Positions 1 through 7,038 of a stretch of 25,518 bases of DNA are shown here, piece by piece (position 1 is the first letter of the stretch; each line of letters begins with the position of its first letter). Source of the DNA: an uncultured Clostridium sp. (GTDB taxonomy: Bacteria; Bacillota; Clostridia; TANB77; CAG-508); contig CAMMFK010000009.1 of the NCBI GenBank assembly GCA_946496115.1, positions 1 to 25,518 on the forward strand. Direction: 5' to 3'. Below the pieces are notes generated by a model. That model was not told the DNA's origin. It made no database searches and worked only from the letters and a program-made list of their open reading frames with translations. The translations under genes were made by a program, and so were the position numbers.

Positions 1-307
1 ACCCCAAGTCTTCATATTCTTCTTTACTTCTTTTTTCTATGTCACTTTGGTATTTTACCTGCATTTCTATATTGATTATTCTTTCGTTATCTATTTCTGC
101 TCTTATATCCAACCTGCTTGCTTTTTCATCTAATAAATCTTTTGGTATTTCTGAGTTTAAAACTAGTACATTTCTAATTTTTATCTTTAGGATAGACTCT
201 AGTAAATCTCTTAATATTCCATTAGGGTCATCTCTAGTAAATGTTCTTTTAAATATGTAATCATCTAAGAGTGGTGCACTTTTTCTATTCAGTGTTTTTT
301 CTTCCAT
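1..307 (-). CDS. Rpn-family PD-(D/E)XK nuclease / putative transposase, partial
   Basis: The reading frame is open from an ATG at 307 to the window edge, so only about 102 N-terminal residues are present and the C-terminus is missing. The N-terminus (MEEKTLNRKSAPLLDDYIFK) followed by an FTRD segment, and the later stretch with DEKASRLDIRAEI then NIEMQ, are typical of Rpn recombination-promoting nucleases (PDDEXK_2, formerly annotated as transposases). In that fold the Asp of LDIRAEI and the ExQ of IEMQ form the metal-binding nuclease core. An SD sequence GGAG lies 5 nt before the ATG, and a sigma-A promoter (323-351) lies just upstream. It is divergent from glmS. Proteins of this family are usually encoded in many copies per genome and may act as DNA endonucleases; whether this copy is intact cannot be judged here. 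Confidence 0.85.
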   Translation of the reverse strand, partial: MEEKTLNRKSAPLLDDYIFKRTFTRDDPNGILRDLLESILKIKIRNVLVLNSEIPKDLLDEKASRLDIRAEIDNERIINIEMQVKYQSDIEKRSKEEYEDLG

Positions 308-322
308 ACTTACTCCATTTCT

Positions 323-351
323 ATTGTAGCAAATATATTACGATATTTCAA
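323..351 (-). promoter_or_regulatory. Sigma-A promoter of the Rpn gene
   Basis: On the minus strand TTGAAA (346-351) and TACAAT (323-328) are separated by 17 nt. The predicted start of transcription lies just upstream of the GGAG ribosome binding site of the Rpn gene, giving a very short leader. Confidence 0.7.
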
Positions 352-450
352 TAGTTTTTTAAACTTATAAATTGAATTTTTAAAGAAATAATATAGTTGA
401 ATTAATTATAAAGAAACAATAAATATATTTGATACAAATTTCCAAGGTAC

Positions 451-479
451 TTGCACTTTTATTAATTTTATTGTATAAA
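451..479 (+). promoter_or_regulatory. Candidate sigma-A promoter of glmS
   Basis: TTGCAC (451-456) and TATAAA (474-479) are separated by 17 nt. Transcription would begin near 486, about 70 nt before the ribozyme cleavage site, so the whole glmS ribozyme would be in the leader. Confidence 0.55.
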
Positions 480-555
480 ATATAGTAGGTTTCTTAGTTT
501 TAAAAAAAGTTACTTATGTAATCTAAAGAACAGATAGTAACTAAAAATTAATTTT

Positions 556-785
556 AGCGCCTGGACAGCTACATATCTGAAAAATCATAACATAATTTTG
601 CTTTTATTGAAATCAATTTATTTTATCAAATAATTAGCAAAGATAGCTGTTGACGAGGATAGAGTTTATCGAAATACTCGGCGGATACTCTATGGCACAC
701 TATTGCCAAAGACATTTACAAAACATACTAGTAATAGTATAACAAAATAATGTCAGTAGTCTATGGAACCTATAGTTACTATTTA
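556..785 (+). ncRNA. glmS ribozyme (glucosamine-6-phosphate-activated self-cleaving riboswitch)
   Basis: The leader of glmS holds the hallmark blocks of this ribozyme in order. AGCGCC at 556-561 contains the cleavage site, expected between A556 and G557. ACAGCTA (565-571) pairs with TAGCTGT (644-650) as a long-range helix closing a variable AT-rich loop. The highly conserved core then follows: TTGACGAGG (650-658), GTTTATCGAAAT (663-674) and CTCGGCGGAT (677-686), with the flanking ATAGAGT/ACTCTAT pairing. Downstream are accessory hairpins (GACATT...AATGTC enclosing ATACTA/TAGTAT, and CTATGG/CCTATAG). In known members, binding of GlcN6P as cofactor cleaves the mRNA and the downstream message is degraded, giving feedback control of glmS. 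The 3' boundary is approximate. Confidence 0.95.
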
Positions 786-876
786 CAGTTATTTTAAGTA
801 AACATATATTGAAAGTTTAAATTCAATCAATCAAACTGTGAATAGCAACAAATTAATACATTTTAAGGAGGTCCAT

Positions 877-2691
877 ATGTGTGGAATTGTAGGATACATT
901 GGTACAAAGAAAGCAGTACCAGTGCTTATTAAAGGATTGCTTTCATTAGAATATAGGGGTTACGACTCTGCTGGTATTTGTGTACTAGATAATGACAAAT
1001 TAGATGTTGTAAAAGATAAAGGTCGTGTAAAAAACTTAGAGGAAAAACCTGAACTTTCAAAATTATTAGGAAATATAGGTATTGCACATACTAGATGGGC
1101 AACTCATGGTATTCCATCAAAAGAAAATGCTCACCCTCATTTAGATTCTACTGGTAAATTTGCAGTAGTTCACAATGGTATAATAGAAAATTACACTGAG
1201 CTTAAAGATTTTTTAACATCTAAAGGATATACATTAAAATCTCAGACAGATACAGAGGTTATACCTAACCTTATTTCATATTATTATGATATAGAAAAAG
1301 ATGTACTTAAAGCAGTTAATTTAGCAATAAAATCTTTAAAAGGAAGTTATGCTATAGAAGTAATTACACCTTACCTAAAAGATTCTATAATCGTTGCTAG
1401 AAAAGATAGCCCTTTAGTTATAGGTATTGGAGAAAGCGAAAACTTTATTGCTTCAGATATTCCAGCTGTTTTAAATTATACAAGTAAATTCTATTTTCTA
1501 GAAGATAAAGAATTAGCAACTGTAAAAAAAGATAAAATTACATTTTATAATTATGATTTAGAAGAAATTTCTAAAGACATTAAAGATATTGAATGGGACT
1601 GTGCAAGTAGTGAAAAAGGTAAATTTGAAGACTACATGCTTAAAGAAATATATGAACAACCAAATGTTGTTATGGAAACAATTGGGTCAAGATTAAAGCC
1701 AAATGAAAAATGTTATTTTGATGATTTAGATATTGATTTAAGTAGCATAAATAAAATTTATATTATAGCTTGTGGTACTGCTATGCATGCTGGTTTAGCT
1801 ACAAAATATACATTTGAACATTTTTGCAAAATACCAGTCTATGTTGATATGGCTTCTGAATTCAGATACAGAGACCCTTTGATTGATAATCACACTTTAT
1901 GTATTTTTGTTAGCCAATCTGGTGAAACTGCTGACACAATTGCAGCACTTAAACTTGCAAAAAATGCTGGCTCTACTACTTTAGCTGTAGTAAACGTTAT
2001 TGGTAGCTCAATTACAAGAATCGCAGATCACACAATTTATACACACGCAGGTCCTGAAATAGCAGTTGCTTCTACAAAAGCATATACATGCCAAGTAGTA
2101 TTATTAAACATATTAGCTGTATATTTTGCTGAATTACTTGGCAAAACATCTCAAGAATTAGAAGATTTTAAAGCTGAAATATTAGAACTTCCTGACAAGT
2201 TAAAATTAATTTTGGATTCTACAAAAAATATTAAAGAATTTGCAGATGAAGTTCATAACAAAAAAGATATATTCTTTATAGGAAGAAATACAGATTATGC
2301 AGTTTCTATGGAAGGCTCTTTAAAATTAAAAGAAATTTCATACATTCATTCTGAAGCTTATGCAGCAGGAGAATTAAAACATGGTCCAATTGCATTAATT
2401 GAGGATGGTGTAACAGTTGTCGGAATTGCTACAAATCCAAACTTAGTGGATAAAACAATGAGCAATTTAGAGGAAGTAATTACAAGAGGTGCAAATGTTA
2501 TGGTTGTGAGCAACCAAACTTTGCCTAATATAAAAATTAGTTGTAATATAAAAATACCTGAGTGCTCTCCTATGCTTTCACCTATTCTATCTGTTGTACC
2601 ATTACAACTATTTGCATATTATATTGCAAAAGATAAAAATTTGGATGTAGATAAACCTAGAAATTTAGCTAAGTCTGTAACAGTTGAATAA
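877..2691 (+). CDS. glmS: Glutamine-fructose-6-phosphate aminotransferase (isomerizing), GlmS
   Basis: This cytosolic enzyme makes glucosamine-6-phosphate from fructose-6-phosphate and glutamine, the first step towards UDP-GlcNAc and peptidoglycan. The start chosen is the ATG at 877. It follows AAGGAGG with a 5-nt spacer and places the catalytic nucleophile as Cys2 (MCGIVGYIG), as the Ntn glutaminase mechanism requires; an in-frame GTG at 838 lacks both features. The 604 residues match the usual family length. The order is an N-terminal class II glutaminase domain (about 1-240), then two SIS sugar-isomerase domains; CGTAMHAG and SQSGETADT are typical of the first and GELKHGP of the second. 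The C-terminal tail KPRNLAKSVTVE is the signature that completes the isomerase active site. Expression should be controlled by the ribozyme in the leader. Confidence 0.98.
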   Translation: MCGIVGYIGTKKAVPVLIKGLLSLEYRGYDSAGICVLDNDKLDVVKDKGRVKNLEEKPELSKLLGNIGIAHTRWATHGIPSKENAHPHLDSTGKFAVVHNGIIENYTELKDFLTSKGYTLKSQTDTEVIPNLISYYYDIEKDVLKAVNLAIKSLKGSYAIEVITPYLKDSIIVARKDSPLVIGIGESENFIASDIPAVLNYTSKFYFLEDKELATVKKDKITFYNYDLEEISKDIKDIEWDCASSEKGKFEDYMLKEIYEQPNVVMETIGSRLKPNEKCYFDDLDIDLSSINKIYIIACGTAMHAGLATKYTFEHFCKIPVYVDMASEFRYRDPLIDNHTLCIFVSQSGETADTIAALKLAKNAGSTTLAVVNVIGSSITRIADHTIYTHAGPEIAVASTKAYTCQVVLLNILAVYFAELLGKTSQELEDFKAEILELPDKLKLILDSTKNIKEFADEVHNKKDIFFIGRNTDYAVSMEGSLKLKEISYIHSEAYAAGELKHGPIALIEDGVTVVGIATNPNLVDKTMSNLEEVITRGANVMVVSNQTLPNIKISCNIKIPECSPMLSPILSVVPLQLFAYYIAKDKNLDVDKPRNLAKSVTVE

Positions 2692-2728
2692 TTTTAACAA
2701 TTATAAAATGTTTTTATTTCACATAAGG

Positions 2729-2777
2729 AAAAGAGCAGAGATTGCTTAGCATAAAGCTTAGCAACCTCTGCTCTTTT
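2729..2777. terminator. Bidirectional rho-independent terminator
   Basis: AAAAGAGCAGAG (2729-2740) pairs perfectly with CTCTGCTCTTTT (2766-2777). An inner stem of TTGCTTAGC with GCTTAGCAA has a single mismatch. Both strands end the stem with TTTT, which suits the convergent arrangement of glmS (plus) and the orphan membrane protein gene (minus). Confidence 0.85.
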
Positions 2778-2829
2778 CGCATTAATTTTGTTTTGCGCCG
2801 GTTCCTTATTTAGAATACCGGTAATTGCA

Positions 2830-3192
2830 TTATTGTATTGATTTTTTAGCTTGCTCTGACATCATTGCTATTTCGTCCGCTTTCTTTTTTGTCAAATACC
2901 TTTCGTAGTGATTTATTTCTTTTTGTGCTCTCAATACTACGTTTGCGCTTTCTTGAATGGGTTCATTAAACCCATTTGAATTGTTCTTTGCAAAGACAAA
3001 TTCCCTATAGAATCTTTTGAAGATTCTATACTTCCGATTTGCAATTGAGACTTGCGAGATAAGGTTGTATATGCTTATTCCCAAGCAAATTCCCATAAAG
3101 CATGCCAGAAGTTGGAATCTCATTCCTTCGAAAAAGCTAAGGACGATGATGGCTAATACTTCAACGACAATAATTGCAATGTTTTTTTTCAT
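2830..3192 (-). CDS. Small membrane protein of unknown function (120 aa)
   Basis: I do not recognise a family. The ATG at 3192 is chosen because GGAGG lies 8 nt upstream; the frame is open further upstream to 3270 but that part overlaps the promoter. The protein begins MKKNIAIIVVEVLAIIVLSF and has two hydrophobic helices at about residues 5-20 and 26-46. A basic, charged, probably cytoplasmic tail with helical character follows (about 52-120). It has its own strong extended -10 promoter and no co-directional partner. Its base composition is visibly less AT-rich than the flanking housekeeping genes, and the coding sequence contains three close inverted repeats (2956-2976, 2986-2995, 3006-3030). 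These point to a recently acquired or orphan gene. It is bounded by the terminator shared with glmS. Confidence 0.7.
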   Translation of the reverse strand: MKKNIAIIVVEVLAIIVLSFFEGMRFQLLACFMGICLGISIYNLISQVSIANRKYRIFKRFYREFVFAKNNSNGFNEPIQESANVVLRAQKEINHYERYLTKKKADEIAMMSEQAKKSIQ

Positions 3193-3241
3193 TTTACCTA
3201 CCTCCAATTGTAGTACTAGGTTTTTTGCTTGCAATATTTTT

Positions 3242-3270
3242 ATTCTAGCACAAAATTTTATATTAGTCAA
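3242..3270 (-). promoter_or_regulatory. Extended -10 sigma-A promoter of the small membrane protein gene
   Basis: On the minus strand TTGACT (3265-3270) and TAGAAT (3242-3247) are separated by 17 nt, with TGC directly before the -10 (an extended -10). The ribosome binding site is about 35 nt downstream. Confidence 0.75.
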
Positions 3271-3311
3271 ATTTATGTAGACTCATATATATTCATATAT
3301 TATTTTCTTTT

Positions 3312-3584
3312 TTAGCCAATATTACAGAATATTTTTAATATTATTAAAAGTACCGCTCCTGGCACTCCAAGTATTCCTACAATAATTGCATTTATAAAAT
3401 TAAGTCCTATATGAAATCCAAATGATGTTCCTATAGTGTTTATTATAAATATTGTTAAAGCACCTAAAAATGTATTTAATATGAACTTGAAAATTTTTTT
3501 CATTGGAAATAAAAGAATTTTTCCAAATATAAGTAAAAAAATAATGCAAATTACTGCTGAAATAATTATATTAGTATCCACCAT
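3312..3584 (-). CDS. bofA: BofA-family protein (inhibitor of pro-sigma-K processing)
   Basis: The start at 3584 follows AGGAAG with a 6-nt spacer and gives 90 residues, close to the usual length of BofA. The protein is almost entirely hydrophobic. It has an N-terminal helix (about 5-25), then a basic KK loop, and a second hydrophobic stretch containing FGFHIGLNFINAIIVGILG and GVPGAVLL, which is the family's most conserved segment. In Bacillus BofA sits in the outer forespore membrane with SpoIVFA and holds the protease SpoIVFB inactive until the sigma-K checkpoint. Its gene follows yaaL with a 44-nt gap, the same order as in Bacillus. Many Clostridia keep bofA although their sigma-K processing differs, so the exact role is inferred. 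Its presence suggests a spore former. Confidence 0.85.
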   Translation of the reverse strand: MVDTNIIISAVICIIFLLIFGKILLFPMKKIFKFILNTFLGALTIFIINTIGTSFGFHIGLNFINAIIVGILGVPGAVLLIILKIFCNIG

Positions 3585-3628
3585 ACTTTTCTTCCTTTCT
3601 TTTAAAATGTATGATGGACAAATCATTT

Positions 3629-3877
3629 TTATGCCAACTTTTCTACTTCTATCCCCTTTTCTTTAGCTAATTTTATTAAACTATCTAATTGAGCTTGCAT
3701 TGATTTAATTTTATAAACATAATAGTCGATTAATTCATTTGTATTGGCAAATTCAAAATTTTTATTAGCATTAGTAAGCTCAGCTTTTGTATGAAATATG
3801 TTTCTAAGAATATCTTTTTTCTCCTCCTCTGGTGTCATTTCTATTAAATATCTATCTCTCAAATACCTTTCTTCCAT
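3629..3877 (-). CDS. yaaL: YaaL-like DUF2508 family protein
   Basis: This is an 82-residue soluble, highly charged, helical protein. The C-terminal half, NELIDYYVYKIKSMQAQLD followed by LIKLAKEKGIE, matches the DUF2508/YaaL pattern (an acidic ...IDYYIY..KA segment and a closing KEKGI). The function of the family is not established. The start at 3877 is preceded by AAGGAGG at 3888-3894 with a rather long 10-nt spacer; another ATG at 3887 is out of frame. It lies directly upstream of bofA and is probably co-transcribed with it. In Bacillus the pair follows recR, but here recR is absent and serS is divergent from it. Confidence 0.8.
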   Translation of the reverse strand: MEERYLRDRYLIEMTPEEEKKDILRNIFHTKAELTNANKNFEFANTNELIDYYVYKIKSMQAQLDSLIKLAKEKGIEVEKLA

Positions 3878-3947
3878 AATACGTCATCCTCCTTCTCTAA
3901 TTATATTCACATCAAATACCATTTATGCATAAATTTGCTAAAACTTA

Positions 3948-3976
3948 TTGTAAAAGTGCATATTTGATGATAAAAT
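3948..3976 (+). promoter_or_regulatory. Candidate sigma-A promoter of serS
   Basis: TTGTAA (3948-3953) and TAAAAT (3971-3976) are separated by 17 nt. The resulting leader of about 50 nt is too short for a T-box, so tRNA-sensing control of serS is not supported. Confidence 0.55.
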
Positions 3977-4035
3977 AGTTACATAATAATATCAGTTATA
4001 GAATATATATTCTTGACTGCATTTGGGAGGTATTT

Positions 4036-5316
4036 ATGATAGATATTAAATTTTTAAGAGAAAATCCTGATATTGTTAGAGAAAATATTAAGAAAAAGTT
4101 TCAGGATTACAAACTTCCTCTAGTAGACGAAGTTATCGAATTTGACAAAAAAAGCAGAGAAGCTACTTTAAAAGGTGATGAACTTAGAAGCAAACGTAAC
4201 TCCTTAAGCAGTCAAATTGGAATGCTTATGAAGAATGGAAAAAAAGATGAAGCAGAAAAAGTAAAACTTGAAGTTCAAAATATAAATAAAGAATTAGAAG
4301 AAAATGAAAAATTAGAAACTGAGTACAGTGAAGAAGTTAAATCTAGAATGATGAAAATTCCTAACATTATAGCAGATAGTGTTCCTATTGGCGAAGATGA
4401 CACTCATAATGTTGAAATCGAGAAGTTCGGTGAACCAGTTGTTCCAGATTATGAAATTCCTTACCATACAGATATTATGGAAAAGCTTAGTGGTATTGAC
4501 TTAGACGCAGCTCGTCGTGTTGCTGGTAATGGCTTTTACTATCTAACAGGCAATATTGCAAGACTTCATTCAGCAATACTTGCTTATGCTAGAGATTTTA
4601 TGATAAATAAAGGTTTTACTTATTGCATCCCACCTTTTATGATTCATGGAGATGTTGTAAGTGGAGTTATGTCTTTTGAAGAAATGGATGCAATGATGTA
4701 CAAAATTGAAGGCGAAGATTTATATTTAATTGGTACAAGTGAACATTCAATGATAGGAAAATTTAAAGGACAAATTTTAGATAAAAGAAATATGCCTTAT
4801 ACTATGACATCATATTCTCCATGTTTTAGAAAAGAAAAAGGTGCACATGGTATTGAGGAACGTGGAATTTATCGTATACATCAATTTGAAAAGCAAGAAA
4901 TGATTGTTGTTTGCGAACCAGAAGACAGCTGGAATTGGTATGACAAATTATGGTCATATACTGTTGAATTATTTAGAAGTATGGATATTCCAGTAAGAAC
5001 TTTAGAATGTTGCAGTGGAGACTTAGCAGATTTAAAAGCTAAATCTTGCGATGTTGAAGCATGGTCTCCTAGACAAAAGAAATATTTTGAAGTTGGCAGT
5101 TGTTCAAACTTAACAGACGCTCAAGCTCGTAGACTTGGTATACGTATAAAAGGTGAAAAAGGAAACTATTTTGCACACACTTTAAATAACACTGTTGTTG
5201 CCCCACCTAGAATGCTTATTGCACTTCTTGAAAACCACTATAATCCTGATGGAAGTGTTGATATTCCAGAAGTTTTATGGCCATATATGGGTGGAACAAA
5301 GAAATTAGTACCATAA
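4036..5316 (+). CDS. serS: Serine-tRNA ligase
   Basis: This cytosolic class II synthetase charges tRNA-Ser (and tRNA-Sec where present). The ATG at 4036 follows GGGAGG with a 5-nt spacer; 426 residues is the usual length. Residues about 30-105 form the antiparallel coiled-coil arm that grips the long variable arm of tRNA-Ser. Motif 2 lies around 262-290 (SPCFRKEKGAHG, then YRIHQFEKQEM) and motif 3 around 391-420 (PRMLIALLEN, ending PYMGG). The serine-site segment reads IGTSEHS (232-238), not the PTAEVP common in bacterial enzymes, and HQFEKQE resembles archaeal and eukaryotic SerRS. This suggests a diverged or archaeal-type lineage, but it does not change the assignment. A palindromic repeat starts 3 nt after the stop and engB follows. 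Confidence 0.97.
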   Translation: MIDIKFLRENPDIVRENIKKKFQDYKLPLVDEVIEFDKKSREATLKGDELRSKRNSLSSQIGMLMKNGKKDEAEKVKLEVQNINKELEENEKLETEYSEEVKSRMMKIPNIIADSVPIGEDDTHNVEIEKFGEPVVPDYEIPYHTDIMEKLSGIDLDAARRVAGNGFYYLTGNIARLHSAILAYARDFMINKGFTYCIPPFMIHGDVVSGVMSFEEMDAMMYKIEGEDLYLIGTSEHSMIGKFKGQILDKRNMPYTMTSYSPCFRKEKGAHGIEERGIYRIHQFEKQEMIVVCEPEDSWNWYDKLWSYTVELFRSMDIPVRTLECCSGDLADLKAKSCDVEAWSPRQKKYFEVGSCSNLTDAQARRLGIRIKGEKGNYFAHTLNNTVVAPPRMLIALLENHYNPDGSVDIPEVLWPYMGGTKKLVP

Positions 5317-5318
5317 TT

Positions 5319-5380
5319 TTTTACGATGGGGACGGAGCAAAACGTAAAATTTTACGAAAAGGACCGTCCCCATCGTAAAA
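5319..5380. repeat. Nested palindromic repeat element (62 bp)
   Basis: A perfect 17-bp stem, TTTTACGATGGGGACGG (5319-5335) with CCGTCCCCATCGTAAAA (5364-5380), encloses a second perfect palindrome, CGTAAAATTTTACG (5343-5356). It lies between the serS stop and the engB ribosome binding site. No U-tract follows it on the plus strand, so it is not a typical terminator. The GGGGACGG/CCGTCCCC arms resemble short dispersed palindromes seen in Clostridia; that comparison is from memory. No second copy is present in this window. Confidence 0.8.
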
Positions 5381-5396
5381 TGGAAAGGATTAAATT

Positions 5397-6053
5397 ATGA
5401 TAATAAAAAATGCAGAATTTACAATATCTGCTACAAACCCTAGGCAATATCCTAAAGATAATTTACCTCAAATTGTATTAGTTGGTAAATCAAATGTTGG
5501 TAAATCATCTTTTATTAATACAATGGTTAATCGAAAAAAATTAGCTAGGACTAGTAGTGAACCTGGTAAAACAAGATTAATTAATTTTTATAAAGTCTCT
5601 ATTAAGCAAGATAATAATAACAATAGTTTTGCCAATGCTGATTCTAATAATAATAGTTCTATTAATTTAACTACTAATGAATTTTATTTTGTTGATTTAC
5701 CTGGATACGGTTTTAGCAAAATGTCTAAAGCTCAGCAAGTAGAAGTAGGCAATTTTATTGAAGAATATTTACAAAAATGTCCAAACATTGCTTTAATTCT
5801 ATTTCTTGTTGATATTAGACATAACCCAACTAGCAATGATAAATTAATGTATGATTACATTATAAGTCAAAATCTACCTTGCATAATTATTGCAAATAAA
5901 GCAGATAAAATTGCTGTGACAAAAGTTAATGATAGTGTAAAAAATATTCAGGATAGCCTTAATCCTTTACATGATTTAAAATTTATGCCTTTCTCTTCTG
6001 AAAGAAAAATATATTCAGAAGATTTATGGAATGAAATTTTGAAAAAATTTTAA
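5397..6053 (+). CDS. engB: Ribosome biogenesis GTPase EngB (YsxC/YihA)
   Basis: This essential small GTPase takes part in late assembly of the large ribosomal subunit. The ATG at 5397 follows AAAGGA with a 7-nt spacer, placed just past the palindromic repeat. Motifs: G1 GKSNVGKSS (30-38), switch I with SSEPGKTR (53-60), G3 DLPGYG (100-105), G4 NKAD (167-170), and a G5-like FSSE near the C-terminus. Total length is 218 aa, against roughly 195-200 usual for the family. The extra length is a low-complexity Asn/Ser insert at residues 71-94 (bases 5607-5678), between the switch I strand and the G3 motif, rich in AAT/AAC codons. The insert sits in a hairpin loop between two beta strands, so the GTPase should remain functional. 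Confidence 0.95.
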   Translation: MIIKNAEFTISATNPRQYPKDNLPQIVLVGKSNVGKSSFINTMVNRKKLARTSSEPGKTRLINFYKVSIKQDNNNNSFANADSNNNSSINLTTNEFYFVDLPGYGFSKMSKAQQVEVGNFIEEYLQKCPNIALILFLVDIRHNPTSNDKLMYDYIISQNLPCIIIANKADKIAVTKVNDSVKNIQDSLNPLHDLKFMPFSSERKIYSEDLWNEILKKF

Positions 6054-6077
6054 TGCTTTTCTGTTAATATATACTAT

Positions 6078-6207
6078 GAAGAAGTCTCAATATACTTCTC
6101 GAACTTTCAAGTGAGCGCAGGCGACGTAGGAGCGGAGTGCAACGTGCAAGCTGGAGCGAAGCGACCCGCGCGGCGAAATGAGAGAGAATGTATATTGAGA
6201 CTTCTTC
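6078..6207 (+). repeat. GC-core hairpin element, copy A
   Basis: An 18-bp perfect terminal stem, GAAGAAGTCTCAATATAC (6078-6095) with GTATATTGAGACTTCTTC (6190-6207), is continued by TTCTC/GAGAA with one bulged T. It encloses a strikingly GC-rich apical region. Bases 6112-6139 of that region match copy B (23538-23565, minus strand) at 24 of 28 positions. It lies between the convergent genes engB and dapB, in the engB orientation, and would fold as one large RNA hairpin that could end or protect both transcripts. There is no coding frame and no U-tract. A TAT flanks both sides, which might be a target duplication but is too short to trust. Confidence 0.85.
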
Positions 6208-6229
6208 TATTATTTGCTTAAAATTAATT

Positions 6230-6976
6230 TTAAATTATTTCATCCATCGTATAATATCCATTTTCTTTACCCACAATGTATTCTGCACCCTTTAAAGAAC
6301 CTTCTGCAAAAAGTCCTCTTGAATAAGCTCTGTGAGTAATTTCTAAGCAATCATTTTCTCCAAAAAAGCAAACAGTATGCTCTCCTACTATATTTCCTCC
6401 TCTTATTGAAGAAAAGCCAATTTCATTTTTTTTGCGCTTTTCTCTATTTTGAAATCTATTAAAATTATATTCCATAGAATTGCCTAACGCTTCATTTATG
6501 CTATCTGCTAAAAATAAAGCTGTTCCGCTAGGAGCATCTACTTTTCTATTATGATGAGTTTCTATTATTTCTATATCTGTTCCAATTAAATTTTTTGCTA
6601 CTTCCGCAACTATTCTTTTCATTAGGTTTATATCATAAGACATATTTGCAGATTGAAAAATTGGTATGTCTTTACTATATTCTTTTATTTTTTGCCTTTC
6701 TTCTTCTGATAATCCAGTAGTTGCAATAACAATTGGAACTTTGTTATTTTTAGCATATTCTAAAATTTGCATAGTTGCAACTGGTATAGAAAAGTCTATT
6801 ATTACATCTGGCTTTTCTTTAATTTCATTTACATTTGTATAAACAGGAAATATGTAAGCAGGATTTTCTTCTTTATCCACTCCATTTAAAACTGTAAACT
6901 TTTCATTATTCTGTATTGCATTGATAACTTCTTGTCCCATTTTTCCATTGCATCCATTAATTAATACTTTTATCAT
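6230..6976 (-). CDS. dapB: 4-hydroxy-tetrahydrodipicolinate reductase
   Basis: This enzyme performs the NAD(P)H-dependent reduction step of lysine and diaminopimelate synthesis, and so feeds peptidoglycan. The start at 6976 follows GGAGG with a 5-nt spacer; an upstream in-frame ATG at 6988 begins inside the region that supplies this SD. The 248 residues fit the family. Motifs: Rossmann NGCNGKMG (7-14), DFSIP (61-65), ATTG (85-88), and the catalytic and substrate-binding block ETHHNRKVDAPSGTA (139-153) with His141, His142, Lys145 and GTA. It lies 62 nt downstream of the HD-domain gene on the same strand and is probably co-transcribed with it. The gap holds an imperfect inverted repeat (about 6997-7036) with no U-tract. 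Confidence 0.97.
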   Translation of the reverse strand: MIKVLINGCNGKMGQEVINAIQNNEKFTVLNGVDKEENPAYIFPVYTNVNEIKEKPDVIIDFSIPVATMQILEYAKNNKVPIVIATTGLSEEERQKIKEYSKDIPIFQSANMSYDINLMKRIVAEVAKNLIGTDIEIIETHHNRKVDAPSGTALFLADSINEALGNSMEYNFNRFQNREKRKKNEIGFSSIRGGNIVGEHTVCFFGENDCLEITHRAYSRGLFAEGSLKGAEYIVGKENGYYTMDEII

Positions 6977-7038
6977 ATTTTCCTCCATTATTTTTAGACA
7001 TTCAATTTATTAGAAATATCTAATTTGAATGCCTAAAA

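Noticed and set aside
838..876. Upstream GTG start for glmS
   Set aside because: It would bury the catalytic Cys inside the chain and has no SD; AAGGAGG sits correctly before the ATG at 877 that yields Cys2.
3436..3666. Plus-strand open frame over bofA
   Set aside because: It is the antisense of bofA and the start of yaaL, with no SD and no recognisable protein.
3977..4035. T-box riboswitch upstream of serS
   Set aside because: The leader is about 50 nt and lacks the T-box sequence and antiterminator.
6100..6180. GC-rich core of hairpin copy A as a coding remnant or CRISPR-like unit
   Set aside because: There is no open frame or tandem repeats; the complementary ends and the match to copy B explain it as one hairpin element.
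6997..7036. Inverted repeat between the HD gene and dapB as a terminator
   Set aside because: It has an AT-rich stem with a bulge and no U-tract on either strand; at most a weak intercistronic hairpin.
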